Positions 6,216 to 13,599 of a stretch of 18,885 bases of DNA are shown in pieces. The DNA is from Planctomycetota bacterium (GTDB taxonomy: Bacteria > Planctomycetota > UBA11346). Each line of letters starts with the position of its first letter. Positions within the stretch are counted from its first letter, which is position 1. The translations under genes were made by a program, and so were the position numbers. Location of the stretch: assembly GCA_947470885.1 (NCBI GenBank), contig CANIXE010000010.1:1-18885 (forward strand). The letters run 5' to 3'. The notes beneath the pieces were generated by a model. The model did not search any database. It had not been told where the DNA came from and saw only the letters and a program-made list of their open reading frames with translations.

Positions 6216-8003
6216 ATGCTCAGACGCTCCCTGTTGTCGGTGATCGCCCTGGTCCTGACCATCCTGCTCAACTTGGCGATCACCGTGGTTCTGTTGAATC
6301 AACTGGCCGTCTTAAGCCGGAGTCAGTTGGCAGAGCAGCCGTTCCATGCGGCGGTCTTGGATCTTGTCGATCACAGCGAGCACCTGCGCCTGCAGATCCA
6401 GGCGGCATTCCTGGTCCGGGAACCCCATCGCCTGGCGGAGGTGGCCCAGGTGGCCCAGGGTGAAGTGAAGGGGATGACGGATCAATTGACCCTGCTGCAG
6501 GAAGATAAATCCGGGGTCTTGGAACGGGAAGCCCAGGGGGGTGAATGGATCCAGCGGGTGAAGGTCATGCAGAAGGACTTGGCCGCATCGGTGGACCGGG
6601 CCCTGGTCCTGGCGGGTGAGTATCTGCAGCGCGGAGCGTCCTTGGCGGAAGAGCGCCTGGTTCTTTCCAAAGCGACCCGGGCCACCCTAAGCCTCCAGGC
6701 CCGGGAACCCAAGGGCTACGATGCCCTGACCCGGGGGGTGATGGCCCTCCTGGCGGCCGAGGATCAGACCACCTTGATGAATGTCGCCAATCCCCAATTC
6801 CACAAAGGGTTGGAGAAACTCCAGGCGATCCCCGATCTGACGCCTCCCGAACAGGAATCCCTCAAGGCCTTGACCTCCCGTTTCGAAGCGGTGTACGACT
6901 TGACCCGGACCCAGGTGGCGGCCCGCTTGGACTGCCAGGTGCTCATCGACCATGGGGCGAAAATCGATGTCAGCGCCCTCCAGCAAATGCATCAGAAGGG
7001 GGTGGAAACCGCCCAGCTACGCAGCCAGCAAATTGCCGACAACAGCATCTGGACCCGGAACATCGTCATGGCCACCACCACTGTCGGCTTGTTGGTGGGG
7101 ACGCTCATCGCCGTGCTCATTGCCATTCGCCTGGTTCGGAAAATCCTGGAAATGGTCGGGAATCTCCAGCGTCGGGCGGATGGCGTAGCCAGCGTCGGCC
7201 AGATGCTGGCCCAGGCGAGTCCCGCGCTCAGCCAGGCGGCCCAGGGCCAGGCCACCAGCCTGGAAGAGACTTCGGCCACCCTCCACGAATTGGCGGACCT
7301 CGCCAAGACCACTGCCGGTAGCGCCACCGAAGTGGATAACATCGCTCATTCCGCACTGGCCCAGGCCCAGGCGGGGACCCGGGATTCCCAGGCCGCCAAT
7401 CAACGGCTGCAGGCAAGTCTGGAACGGCTGTCCCAGGCCATCCAGCGGATAGAGGAAGGTACCCGCAAGGCATCGGCGGTGGTCACCACCATTGATGACA
7501 TCGCTTTCCAGACCAATTTGCTGGCCCTCAATGCCGCCGTGGAGGCTGCCCGGGCCGGTGAGCAGGGGGCGGGTTTCGCGGTGGTCGCCGATGAAGTCCG
7601 CCGCCTGGCCCAGCGCAGTTCAGCAGAGGCCAAATCCACCGCCCAGCTGATCGAGGCCAATACCACCTTGGTGGCGGAAATCCTGATCATTGCCCAAGAA
7701 ACCCGGGGAGAACTCACGAGTTACCTCAGCCAGGATCTGCCCCGAACTTTGGATGGGCTGGTGGAATCTTCCCGCCAAGTGACCAATCGGATCTCCGAGG
7801 TGTCCGCCGCGATCAATGAACAGTCCATCAACGTCCAGCAGATCAGCCGTGCGGTCACTGAGTTGGATCAGTCGGTCCAGGCCACGGCAGCCCGGGCCGA
7901 GGAACTCGCCCATGGCAGCGAGCAGCTCACCGAAGAGAACGCTGGACTGTTATCCACCGTCCAGGCCTTGGGCACCTTGGCAGGTGCCCGGCCCGCAGCC
8001 TAG
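6216..8003 (+). CDS. Methyl-accepting chemotaxis protein
   Basis: The 595-residue protein is a transmembrane chemoreceptor. A first membrane helix spans about residues 5-29. A long helical, probably periplasmic sensor region with several heptad-like stretches runs to about 280. The second membrane helix is at about 282-305 (MATTTVGLLVGTLIAVLIAI). The cytoplasmic signalling domain contains the highly conserved hairpin tip from about residue 426 (IDDIAFQTNLLALNAAVEAA, then ARAGEQGAGFAVVADEVRRL), which binds CheA and CheW. The sensor region is not Cache- or PAS-like by eye and resembles four-helix-bundle domains. No che genes lie in the window, so it is an orphan receptor. No C-terminal CheR-binding pentapeptide is seen; the tail ends GARPAA. 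Its TAG overlaps the stop of the convergent pseudogene (CTAG). Confidence 0.95.
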   Translation: MLRRSLLSVIALVLTILLNLAITVVLLNQLAVLSRSQLAEQPFHAAVLDLVDHSEHLRLQIQAAFLVREPHRLAEVAQVAQGEVKGMTDQLTLLQEDKSGVLEREAQGGEWIQRVKVMQKDLAASVDRALVLAGEYLQRGASLAEERLVLSKATRATLSLQAREPKGYDALTRGVMALLAAEDQTTLMNVANPQFHKGLEKLQAIPDLTPPEQESLKALTSRFEAVYDLTRTQVAARLDCQVLIDHGAKIDVSALQQMHQKGVETAQLRSQQIADNSIWTRNIVMATTTVGLLVGTLIAVLIAIRLVRKILEMVGNLQRRADGVASVGQMLAQASPALSQAAQGQATSLEETSATLHELADLAKTTAGSATEVDNIAHSALAQAQAGTRDSQAANQRLQASLERLSQAIQRIEEGTRKASAVVTTIDDIAFQTNLLALNAAVEAARAGEQGAGFAVVADEVRRLAQRSSAEAKSTAQLIEANTTLVAEILIIAQETRGELTSYLSQDLPRTLDGLVESSRQVTNRISEVSAAINEQSINVQQISRAVTELDQSVQATAARAEELAHGSEQLTEENAGLLSTVQALGTLAGARPAA

Positions 8004-8538
8004 AGCCTCGGGGGTTGGTAACCCTTCAGACCACCCAGGATTTTGAATTTGCAGTACAGGATGGTCCACAAGGTGGCCCCCGCCAGAGCGATCGCGCCGG
8101 AGATCAGGAAGGTCGTTCGGTAGTCGTGGTTGAGGAAGCTGTCGAGGACCTTGCCAACCCCGATGCCCATCATAGCGGTCATGTGCTGCTGGGCGATCAG
8201 GGCGTAGGCGAAATCCCCCAGCATCAGGAAGGCGAACAGGACGACCAGGCTGCCCAAGGTGTAAGTCTAAATCTGGCGATGGATTCACGCGGAGACGCGG
8301 AGGCGCGGAGAAGACAAGAGGTTGAACCAGAAATCAATGTTCACCAGGTGGCTGATCCGTCGATGACGTTGGTTCAGCGCTAAAGAACGGTGTTCTCCGC
8401 GTCTCCGCGTCTCCGCGTCTCCGCGCCTCCGCGTGAAAATTCAATGCGGCATTTAGGGTAAGTCTGAGTTCCGACCTTGTACACGCCCGGCTGGTCCGCG
8501 TCCGGGGCATCGGTGCTGACAGGGACGTGCTGGGCCAT
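8000..8538 (-). pseudogene. MFS transporter remnant, internally deleted and interrupted
   Basis: Reading the minus strand from the ATG at 8538 gives 27 codons ending VYKVGTQTY, typical of the N-terminus of a PVC-type MFS transporter. The frame then runs into a non-coding insertion and a stop. Removing the insertion plus one copy of its 8-bp direct repeat rejoins the frame exactly, continuing TLGSLVVLFAFLMLGDFAYA and ending ILYCKFKILGGLKGYQPPRL, which looks like the last helix and C-terminus of the same family. The restored product is about 113 residues with one first-helix and one last-helix segment, whereas MFS transporters have about 400 or more residues. I infer an earlier internal deletion followed by the insertion. 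A real two-helix small protein broken by the insertion is the alternative. Confidence 0.75.
8269..8457. mobile_element. MITE-like inverted-repeat insertion with 8-bp direct repeats
   Basis: A 189-bp non-coding element is bracketed by GTAAGTCT at 8261-8268 and 8458-8465, a probable target-site duplication. Its arms are imperfect inverted repeats: 8284-8312 (three CGCGGAGA-type octamers) and 8393-8437 (five TCTCCGCG-type octamers), bounded by TTCACG and CGTGAA. Weaker complementarity extends to the ends (CTAAAT and ATTTAG). The core between the arms has a second imperfect pair around GGTTGAACCA and TTGGTTCAGC. No transposase is encoded, so it would move in trans. Similar CGCGGAGA octamer repeats recur in many environmental bacterial genomes, to my recollection. 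Confidence 0.75.
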
Positions 8539-8611
8539 GGGGAGCCCCGGGGGCGGGAGGGTGCGGATGGCTAGAATACCAGAATGCCGTCGCGCCCCCT
8601 GCTCACGGATG

Positions 8612-8640
8612 GGATCATCGGGTGGGCGATACGATGATCC
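8612..8640. repeat. 9-bp inverted repeat with 11-nt spacer
   Basis: GGATCATCG (8612-8620) and CGATGATCC (8632-8640) form a perfect inverted repeat downstream of the bacilliredoxin gene. No T-tract follows on either strand, so terminator function is doubtful. GATACGATG also occurs twice (8628-8636 and 8658-8666). The surrounding gap 8539-8736 holds no gene that I can support. Confidence 0.5.
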
Positions 8641-8736
8641 TCGGGCGCTTTACATGAGATACGATGTCGCAGGCATTCCGTTGTGCGCCACACGGGGCGT
8701 TAACCGTTAGACCAATGGGTTCGTCTTTTTCAGGTT

Positions 8737-9075
8737 TCAGCCGGGGACATGGGCCTTGATGGTCTTGGCCATGGCCTCGGCGGTGATACCCCAATGGCTG
8801 GCCTGCCACGCCACCTTGCCGCCGACGATCAGGAACAATTGCGGACTCTGATGGACGTAGCCCAGACGTACCGCCAACCAGTTGGAGAGGGGTCGTTGTT
8901 CCTGGATGACCACCAGCCCTGCCCCCAGGGGTTGGCTGGCGAGGTGGGCTTCGAATTGTTCCAACGCGGCAAAACTCACCGGACAGGCGTTGGAATGCTT
9001 GAGGATCCAGACCGGTGCCGGCCCGGCGATCAGAGCTTCGGCTTCGGCCTGGGAGGTCAGGGTCTGGTAGGTCAT
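8737..9075 (-). CDS. ytxJ: Monothiol bacilliredoxin, YtxJ/BrxC family
   Basis: The 112-residue protein is a thioredoxin-fold member of the YtxJ (BrxC) family, linked in Bacillus to removing bacillithiol from oxidised proteins. The active site is HSNACPVS with the single cysteine Cys31 (TCPIS in Bacillus), so it is monothiol. Further family matches are EQRPLSNWLAVRLG, HQSPQLFLIVGGKV and WQASHWGITAEAM. No signal peptide is present, so it is cytoplasmic. Its start is 1 bp from the stop of the upstream AsmA-like gene, making it the last gene of the minus-strand operon. If the function holds, the organism would use bacillithiol or a related thiol; no bacillithiol synthesis genes are in the window. 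Confidence 0.88.
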   Translation of the reverse strand: MTYQTLTSQAEAEALIAGPAPVWILKHSNACPVSFAALEQFEAHLASQPLGAGLVVIQEQRPLSNWLAVRLGYVHQSPQLFLIVGGKVAWQASHWGITAEAMAKTIKAHVPG

Positions 9076-9076
9076 G

Positions 9077-11308
9077 TTATTTGCCAGGTCGTTCGGACAC
9101 CGGGCGCTCCATCAGAAAGTGGATCGCCCCAGTAATTCCGGTGGCGCGGAAGCGTTTGCCAATGGCCAAGTCGGCATCCAGGGGCAGAAAATGCCCTTCG
9201 ACCGTGTCGATGTCACCGGATTTGAAGGTCGTGGTGCAGGTGATCGCCCCTTGCCCAGCCAGGTCGACGCCGCTTTTGGCCACGGCATGTTCGACCCAGG
9301 CGAGGTCGGCGTGATCCACCAAGCCCTTGATGGTCCCGTTGCCGTCTCCGTCCACGGTACCAGAAAATTGCGCGGAGTAGCTATCCGTGACCGGCTTGCC
9401 CCCGGGTTGGGCGGCCCGGACCAGCAGCTCGTCCAGGCTCACGCCCCGGCCTGGACCCTCGATGGCCAAGCCAGCGGTGAAGATTGGGGTCCGGGTCGCC
9501 AGATCGAGCCAGGTGCCCGGCAGGCGGATCCGACCTGAGCGCAATTGACCCCCCAGTTTGATGCGCAGGGGCTGGTCGCCGCCCCAGCGGAGCTGCCCCC
9601 GCAGGTCGGCCGACACGCCTTGGAGGGTACTCAGGCTGGAATCTCCAGCTTGCTGGGCCGCAGGCCGGGCACGGATGGCTACACCCCGCAGGTCCAGGCG
9701 CTCGAAGGTGGCCTGCTGTTGGCCACGTCCGCCGGTTTCCCCGGCTGGCCCATACGTCACGGTTGCGGCTACTTTACCCTGTAATTCGGGGAGGGTCATC
9801 GGGGCGTGGACCCGGGCCAGGAGGGCCTCGATGGCGTCCAACTCGGTGGTGATCGTGCCATGGATGCCGGTGGCCTGGGGGCGGCTTTCCCAGCGTAGGG
9901 TGCCCATGGGCAGGGTGGCCTGGGCGACCATGCCGTCCGGCGTCGGGTCGAGGATCAGCTTGCCATCCACCGGGCCGAAGGACCAGCCGAAGGTGGAAGC
10001 CCGGGCCTGGACCGCCTGGAGGGTGACCTGTTGCAGGGTGGCCTGGGAAAACCCATGGAGCATCTGGAAGCGGGCGTTCAGGTCGGTGATCTGGCCCCCC
10101 GTGAGTGTGACCTCCTCGGGGATCGAATTCTGGAGGAGCTGGAGGGGCAGTTCTTGGGCGGTGAGCACCAGAGGGCCATCCCCGGTCCGTTCCAGATCAA
10201 GACGGGAATGACTGACCCCGGCCCCGGTCAGGCCGATCCGAGTGGAGCCTGCCTTCCAGGCATTCACCAGGTTTAGCCGGGGCAGGATCCGCAGCCCGGC
10301 GTCCACGGGCAGGTTGGGGGGCAGACCCAGCTTGGGGCCCGGGCGCCAGGCATCCGCGGTGAGGGTCACGTTTTCCCGGTCCTGGTCGATCACCAGGGTG
10401 CCGGTCGGATCCCCGGGGCGCATGCCGATGCTCCCCAGATCCTGGTCGTCATAACGGATCTGGGTGATGGTGACCCGGTGGCGGTCCGCATCCAGGCGGG
10501 CGTTCAGGGTACCGCCGCCCCGTTCCGGGGTCGTGATCCAGCGCAGGGTGGCATCGGCGCCGAAGCGGAATTCTGCGGTGTCCCGGGTGATCAGGCTGCC
10601 TGACACGTCCATCAACAGGGGCAGCCGGTCGCCGATCAGGGGTGGGGTCGGCGGCAGCATCCCCAGGGCGGTGATGGTGGCCAGGGCTTTGCTCGGCTCC
10701 ACCACGGCGTCCGTGAGCTGAATGTGGATGCGGTTGGCCTCGGCGGCCAGGGCCTTGGACGACACCCGCACCCGTACCGGCCGGCCATCCAGGCGGCAGC
10801 CGCAGTCCAGGTCGAACAGGGGACCGACGATCCGGCCCCGGGCGTAGGCCCCGGTAATCCGGGATTCGGTGGGGAAATCCACCGCGCCCTCGGCATCCAG
10901 GGCCCATTCCACCGGGGGAACCGTGGGCGGAATAAGGTCGCTGGCCTTGATGATCCTCTGGAGGAGATGGAAGTTGTCTTCGTCCAGGTAGCCCTGGACG
11001 CCTTCCAGTTTCAGGCTCAGCAGTTTGCCGTTGAAGATGTCCGCCTTGGCGGTGGCCCGGGCGCAGATCACCAGGGGGCGGTGGAGGCCCTCGCCGATCT
11101 GCATGTCGGTGATCAGGAATTCATCTGGGCCGAGGACCGCGACCCGGCCGATGGAGAGGTGCCCGGGGAAGATCGAGGCGTATTGGGCCGAGATCACCTG
11201 TTCCAGGCGGCCGCTGGTCATCAGGAACACCGCCAGGCAGACCAGGGCCACGGGGACGCCCAGGATTACCAGCAGCCAGGTCAGACGGATGCGCCAACGA
11301 CGGGACAT
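9077..11308 (-). CDS. AsmA-like membrane-anchored envelope protein
   Basis: The 743-residue protein has one N-terminal membrane helix (about residues 9-31) after a basic MSRRWRIR start. A long beta-rich periplasmic region follows, with alternating hydrophobic residues, repeated short strands and few cysteines. This is the organisation of AsmA/TamB/DUF-type bridge-like envelope proteins involved in lipid or outer-membrane protein transport. I see no diagnostic motif, so family placement is by overall pattern. The segment near residue 690 (FSGTVDGDGNGTIKGLVDHA) and the C-terminal GAIHFLMERP resemble the last AsmA-like repeat. It sits in the operon between the RlmN-like gene (12 bp upstream) and ytxJ (1 bp downstream). 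The ATG at 11308 gives the basic-plus-helix start. Confidence 0.6.
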   Translation of the reverse strand: MSRRWRIRLTWLLVILGVPVALVCLAVFLMTSGRLEQVISAQYASIFPGHLSIGRVAVLGPDEFLITDMQIGEGLHRPLVICARATAKADIFNGKLLSLKLEGVQGYLDEDNFHLLQRIIKASDLIPPTVPPVEWALDAEGAVDFPTESRITGAYARGRIVGPLFDLDCGCRLDGRPVRVRVSSKALAAEANRIHIQLTDAVVEPSKALATITALGMLPPTPPLIGDRLPLLMDVSGSLITRDTAEFRFGADATLRWITTPERGGGTLNARLDADRHRVTITQIRYDDQDLGSIGMRPGDPTGTLVIDQDRENVTLTADAWRPGPKLGLPPNLPVDAGLRILPRLNLVNAWKAGSTRIGLTGAGVSHSRLDLERTGDGPLVLTAQELPLQLLQNSIPEEVTLTGGQITDLNARFQMLHGFSQATLQQVTLQAVQARASTFGWSFGPVDGKLILDPTPDGMVAQATLPMGTLRWESRPQATGIHGTITTELDAIEALLARVHAPMTLPELQGKVAATVTYGPAGETGGRGQQQATFERLDLRGVAIRARPAAQQAGDSSLSTLQGVSADLRGQLRWGGDQPLRIKLGGQLRSGRIRLPGTWLDLATRTPIFTAGLAIEGPGRGVSLDELLVRAAQPGGKPVTDSYSAQFSGTVDGDGNGTIKGLVDHADLAWVEHAVAKSGVDLAGQGAITCTTTFKSGDIDTVEGHFLPLDADLAIGKRFRATGITGAIHFLMERPVSERPGK

Positions 11309-11320
11309 GGGCGGGGATGC

Positions 11321-12493
11321 TCAGGCGTCGGCGGCAGGGGCAACGAGCGGCGCGGGCGCCTCGAGCGTGGCGGGGAGATCGCCCCGGCGCTTCTTCCGCA
11401 GGTCGGCATTCCCCAGCTGGCCGCAGGCGGCCATGATCGTCCGCCCCTTGGTCATTCGCCGGCGCACCGGCAGGCCTTCTTCCCGCAGCCAGGCGATGAA
11501 CTGGACCACTTCATCCTCGGTGGGGGCCCGGGTGATCGGGGCGCCGCCGGGATTGAAGGGGATGACATTGATCAGCACCCGGCCCAGGGGGGCGCAGAAT
11601 TCCCGAATCAAGGCGGCGTCCTCCCGCCGGTCGTTGAGCCCGGGCAGCAGGCACCAGTTGACGCCTAGGGTGAAATTCCGCCGCTGGGGGTACTGGGCCA
11701 GGATCCGCTGCAGTTCCACCAGGGGCGTGCGCCGGTTCACCGGCATGATCCGGGAACGCAGCTCGTCATCCGCCCCGTTCAGGCTGATGGACAGGTTCAG
11801 GCGCTTCCACCCCAACTCCGCCAGGCGGGCGATGCCTTCGGCGTGGCCGCTGGTGCAGACGGTCAGGCGTTCGTGGCTGAAGTGCAGGCCCCGTTTGTCG
11901 ATCAGGACGCGCAGGGCCTGGATGACTTGATCCACGTTGTCCAGGGCTTCGCCCATGCCCATGAACACCAGGTTCCGGGGCTCCCAGCCCAGGCAGGCCC
12001 GGACGGTGACCACCTGGGCGACGATCTCCGCCGCCGTGAGGTTCCGCAGCAGCCCCATGCGCCCGGTCTCGCAGAACGTGCAGCCCATCTTGCAACCCAC
12101 CTGGCTGCTGATGCACAGGGTGAAGGCCATCGTCCCGTCGGCGTCCCGGTGCATGGGGATGCGCACGCATTCGATTTCGTAGCCATCGTGGGTCCGCAGC
12201 ACGGCCTTGGCGGTGATCCCGGACGGGGTGTCCTCCTCCACGGTGCGGACGATGTCGAGCAGGCCCACGCGGAAATGGCGGAGCCAGGTGGCGGCGCTAC
12301 CGGCGCTCACCGGATGCCGGTCCACCGCCAGGCGGCCGGCGGAGAAAGCCTCGGGATAGAGTCGGTGGGCGATCCCATGGCCCACCGGTAGGACCAAGCG
12401 GGCGGCCTGGGCGAACTGGTCGCTGGTCAGGCCCAGGACATCGCAGGTGGTGGCGGAACCCGCCGGGAGTACCGGCGGAGCAGGCGGGGCCAT
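11321..12493 (-). CDS. rlmN: RlmN/Cfr-family radical SAM rRNA methyltransferase (divergent)
   Basis: The 390-residue protein is a radical SAM methyltransferase of the RlmN/Cfr family, which methylates C2 (RlmN) or C8 (Cfr) of A2503 in 23S rRNA; RlmN also acts on tRNA. The Fe-S site is Cys134, Cys138 and Cys141 (GCKMGCTFC). Both extra essential cysteines are present: Cys127 in TLCISSQVGC and one in MAACGQLG near the C-terminus. Departures from typical RlmN include GMGEALDN instead of GEPL, VCTSGH instead of VSTSG, and an N-terminus that does not show the usual QxxxW signature. The start at 12493 is preferred because it avoids overlapping the upstream gene, which stops 13 bp before it. The symbol is the family default; target specificity is not established. 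Confidence 0.8.
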   Translation of the reverse strand: MAPPAPPVLPAGSATTCDVLGLTSDQFAQAARLVLPVGHGIAHRLYPEAFSAGRLAVDRHPVSAGSAATWLRHFRVGLLDIVRTVEEDTPSGITAKAVLRTHDGYEIECVRIPMHRDADGTMAFTLCISSQVGCKMGCTFCETGRMGLLRNLTAAEIVAQVVTVRACLGWEPRNLVFMGMGEALDNVDQVIQALRVLIDKRGLHFSHERLTVCTSGHAEGIARLAELGWKRLNLSISLNGADDELRSRIMPVNRRTPLVELQRILAQYPQRRNFTLGVNWCLLPGLNDRREDAALIREFCAPLGRVLINVIPFNPGGAPITRAPTEDEVVQFIAWLREEGLPVRRRMTKGRTIMAACGQLGNADLRKKRRGDLPATLEAPAPLVAPAADA

Positions 12494-12506
12494 CGGAAAG
12501 GGCCGG

Positions 12507-13457
12507 TTATTCCGGGCCTTTGACCCGGGCAAGAATGCCGATCTTGGCAAACTTTTGCTTGGCGGACTCGGCGTCCTCTTTGCTCGCCCCCTTGAGTACG
12601 GGGATGATCACCTTTTTGGAACGGGCGTCCGCTTCTTCGGTGGTGATTCCTGCCAATTCTGCGATCAGGGGCACGGCCTTCTGGCGCCGGCTTTCGTCGG
12701 CGATTTTGGCGAGGAACACGGCGTGTCCCGTGGGCGCCACCGCCGCCCGCCGGCCCGATGAGCTGGAGCCGATGGGTCCACTGCCTGAAGTATCCTCATC
12801 GGGCAGCAGCTTGTTCAGGATGTTGTTGATATCCTGGTTGTTGGGGACGAATCCCATGCTGTCATCGTCGGGGAACAATTCATTCAACCTGGCCGTGGGA
12901 TCGCTGACCACGCCGCCTGGGGGCGTCATGGCGGGGCCGGAGGATAGCACGGCCTGGCCGCCAAACGGCGTGATTTCCGGGAGTTGGATCCCCCGGAACT
13001 CTGAAGGTTTGTTGATCTGATGCGCCCCCGAGTTGTTGACTCGGACGGTTCCCGGACGGGAAACCCCGGATCCAGGACGGAGATTGATGAGTAAGAGATT
13101 GATCAGGGATTCCTGGATGCCGTTGGGCATGGGCACCTGGGCCTGGAAATCCAGGACGTGCTCCATGATATCCCGCTTGAAGACCTGGGGCCGCCGGGGC
13201 CAGTCGATTTTAGGCAGATCATCGGGAATGGTGGTCAGGAATTCCGTCGTGGCTCCAGCCCGGCGGAAACCGCTGAGAACCACCTTCATCACCACGCATT
13301 CCTCCTGGGTTAGGTCGGTCAGGAGGATGATCGGCGCTGAAGCCGCGATCGAGGTGCAGGTAGCATCTTTCAGGCTGAACGCCCGGCTCAGCAGGAGCGC
13401 CACCGCGGGACGGATCTCCTCAGAGCAGGCACGCAGGATGAAGGTGTAGCGGTCCAT
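12507..13457 (-). CDS. Protein with two ribosomal L7/L12 C-terminal-like domains
   Basis: The 316-residue product has an L7/L12 C-terminal-domain-like region at each end. The C-terminal one (about 245-316) reads like L12: hydrophobic strand HAVFLAKIADESRRQKAV, helix AVPLIAELAGITTEEADARS, then KGASKEDAESAKQKFAKIG. The N-terminal one (about 1-75) has the same pattern: DRYTFILRACSEE, SAPIILLTDLTQEECVVMKV, and a final RRAGATTEF. A low-complexity, Asp-, Ser- and Pro-rich linker lies between. L12 C-terminal domains recruit translation factors on the ribosome; here the function is unknown. The ATG at 13457 begins the first domain; a longer frame to 13601 would overlap the divergent epimerase start. 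It leads the operon with the RlmN-like gene 13 bp downstream. Confidence 0.65.
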   Translation of the reverse strand: MDRYTFILRACSEEIRPAVALLLSRAFSLKDATCTSIAASAPIILLTDLTQEECVVMKVVLSGFRRAGATTEFLTTIPDDLPKIDWPRRPQVFKRDIMEHVLDFQAQVPMPNGIQESLINLLLINLRPGSGVSRPGTVRVNNSGAHQINKPSEFRGIQLPEITPFGGQAVLSSGPAMTPPGGVVSDPTARLNELFPDDDSMGFVPNNQDINNILNKLLPDEDTSGSGPIGSSSSGRRAAVAPTGHAVFLAKIADESRRQKAVPLIAELAGITTEEADARSKKVIIPVLKGASKEDAESAKQKFAKIGILARVKGPE

Positions 13458-13599
13458 GGGGCGCACGGCAGGTTCGCTTTGCCGGGAAGGTGTCAATCGC
13501 GTACCAGGGAGATTAGGGGGGCGGGTAGTTGATGCAGCATCCCAGGGGGTGATCCTCCGCCCTTGAGACATCCCGGGGGGTCGGGACGCTGGTGCTGAC

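Noticed and set aside
8284..8437. Possible CRISPR array from the repeated CGCGGAGA octamers
   Set aside because: The units are contiguous without spacers, are only 8 bp long, and lie in opposite orientations in the two arms.
8612..8640. Inverted repeat as a terminator of the bacilliredoxin operon
   Set aside because: There is no T-tract on the minus strand and it lies about 100 bp past the stop; kept only as a repeat.
13491..13496. Perfect TTGACA on the minus strand upstream of the L12-like gene
   Set aside because: No acceptable -10 hexamer occurs 16-18 bp downstream (ACCTGC at 17), so I do not call a promoter.
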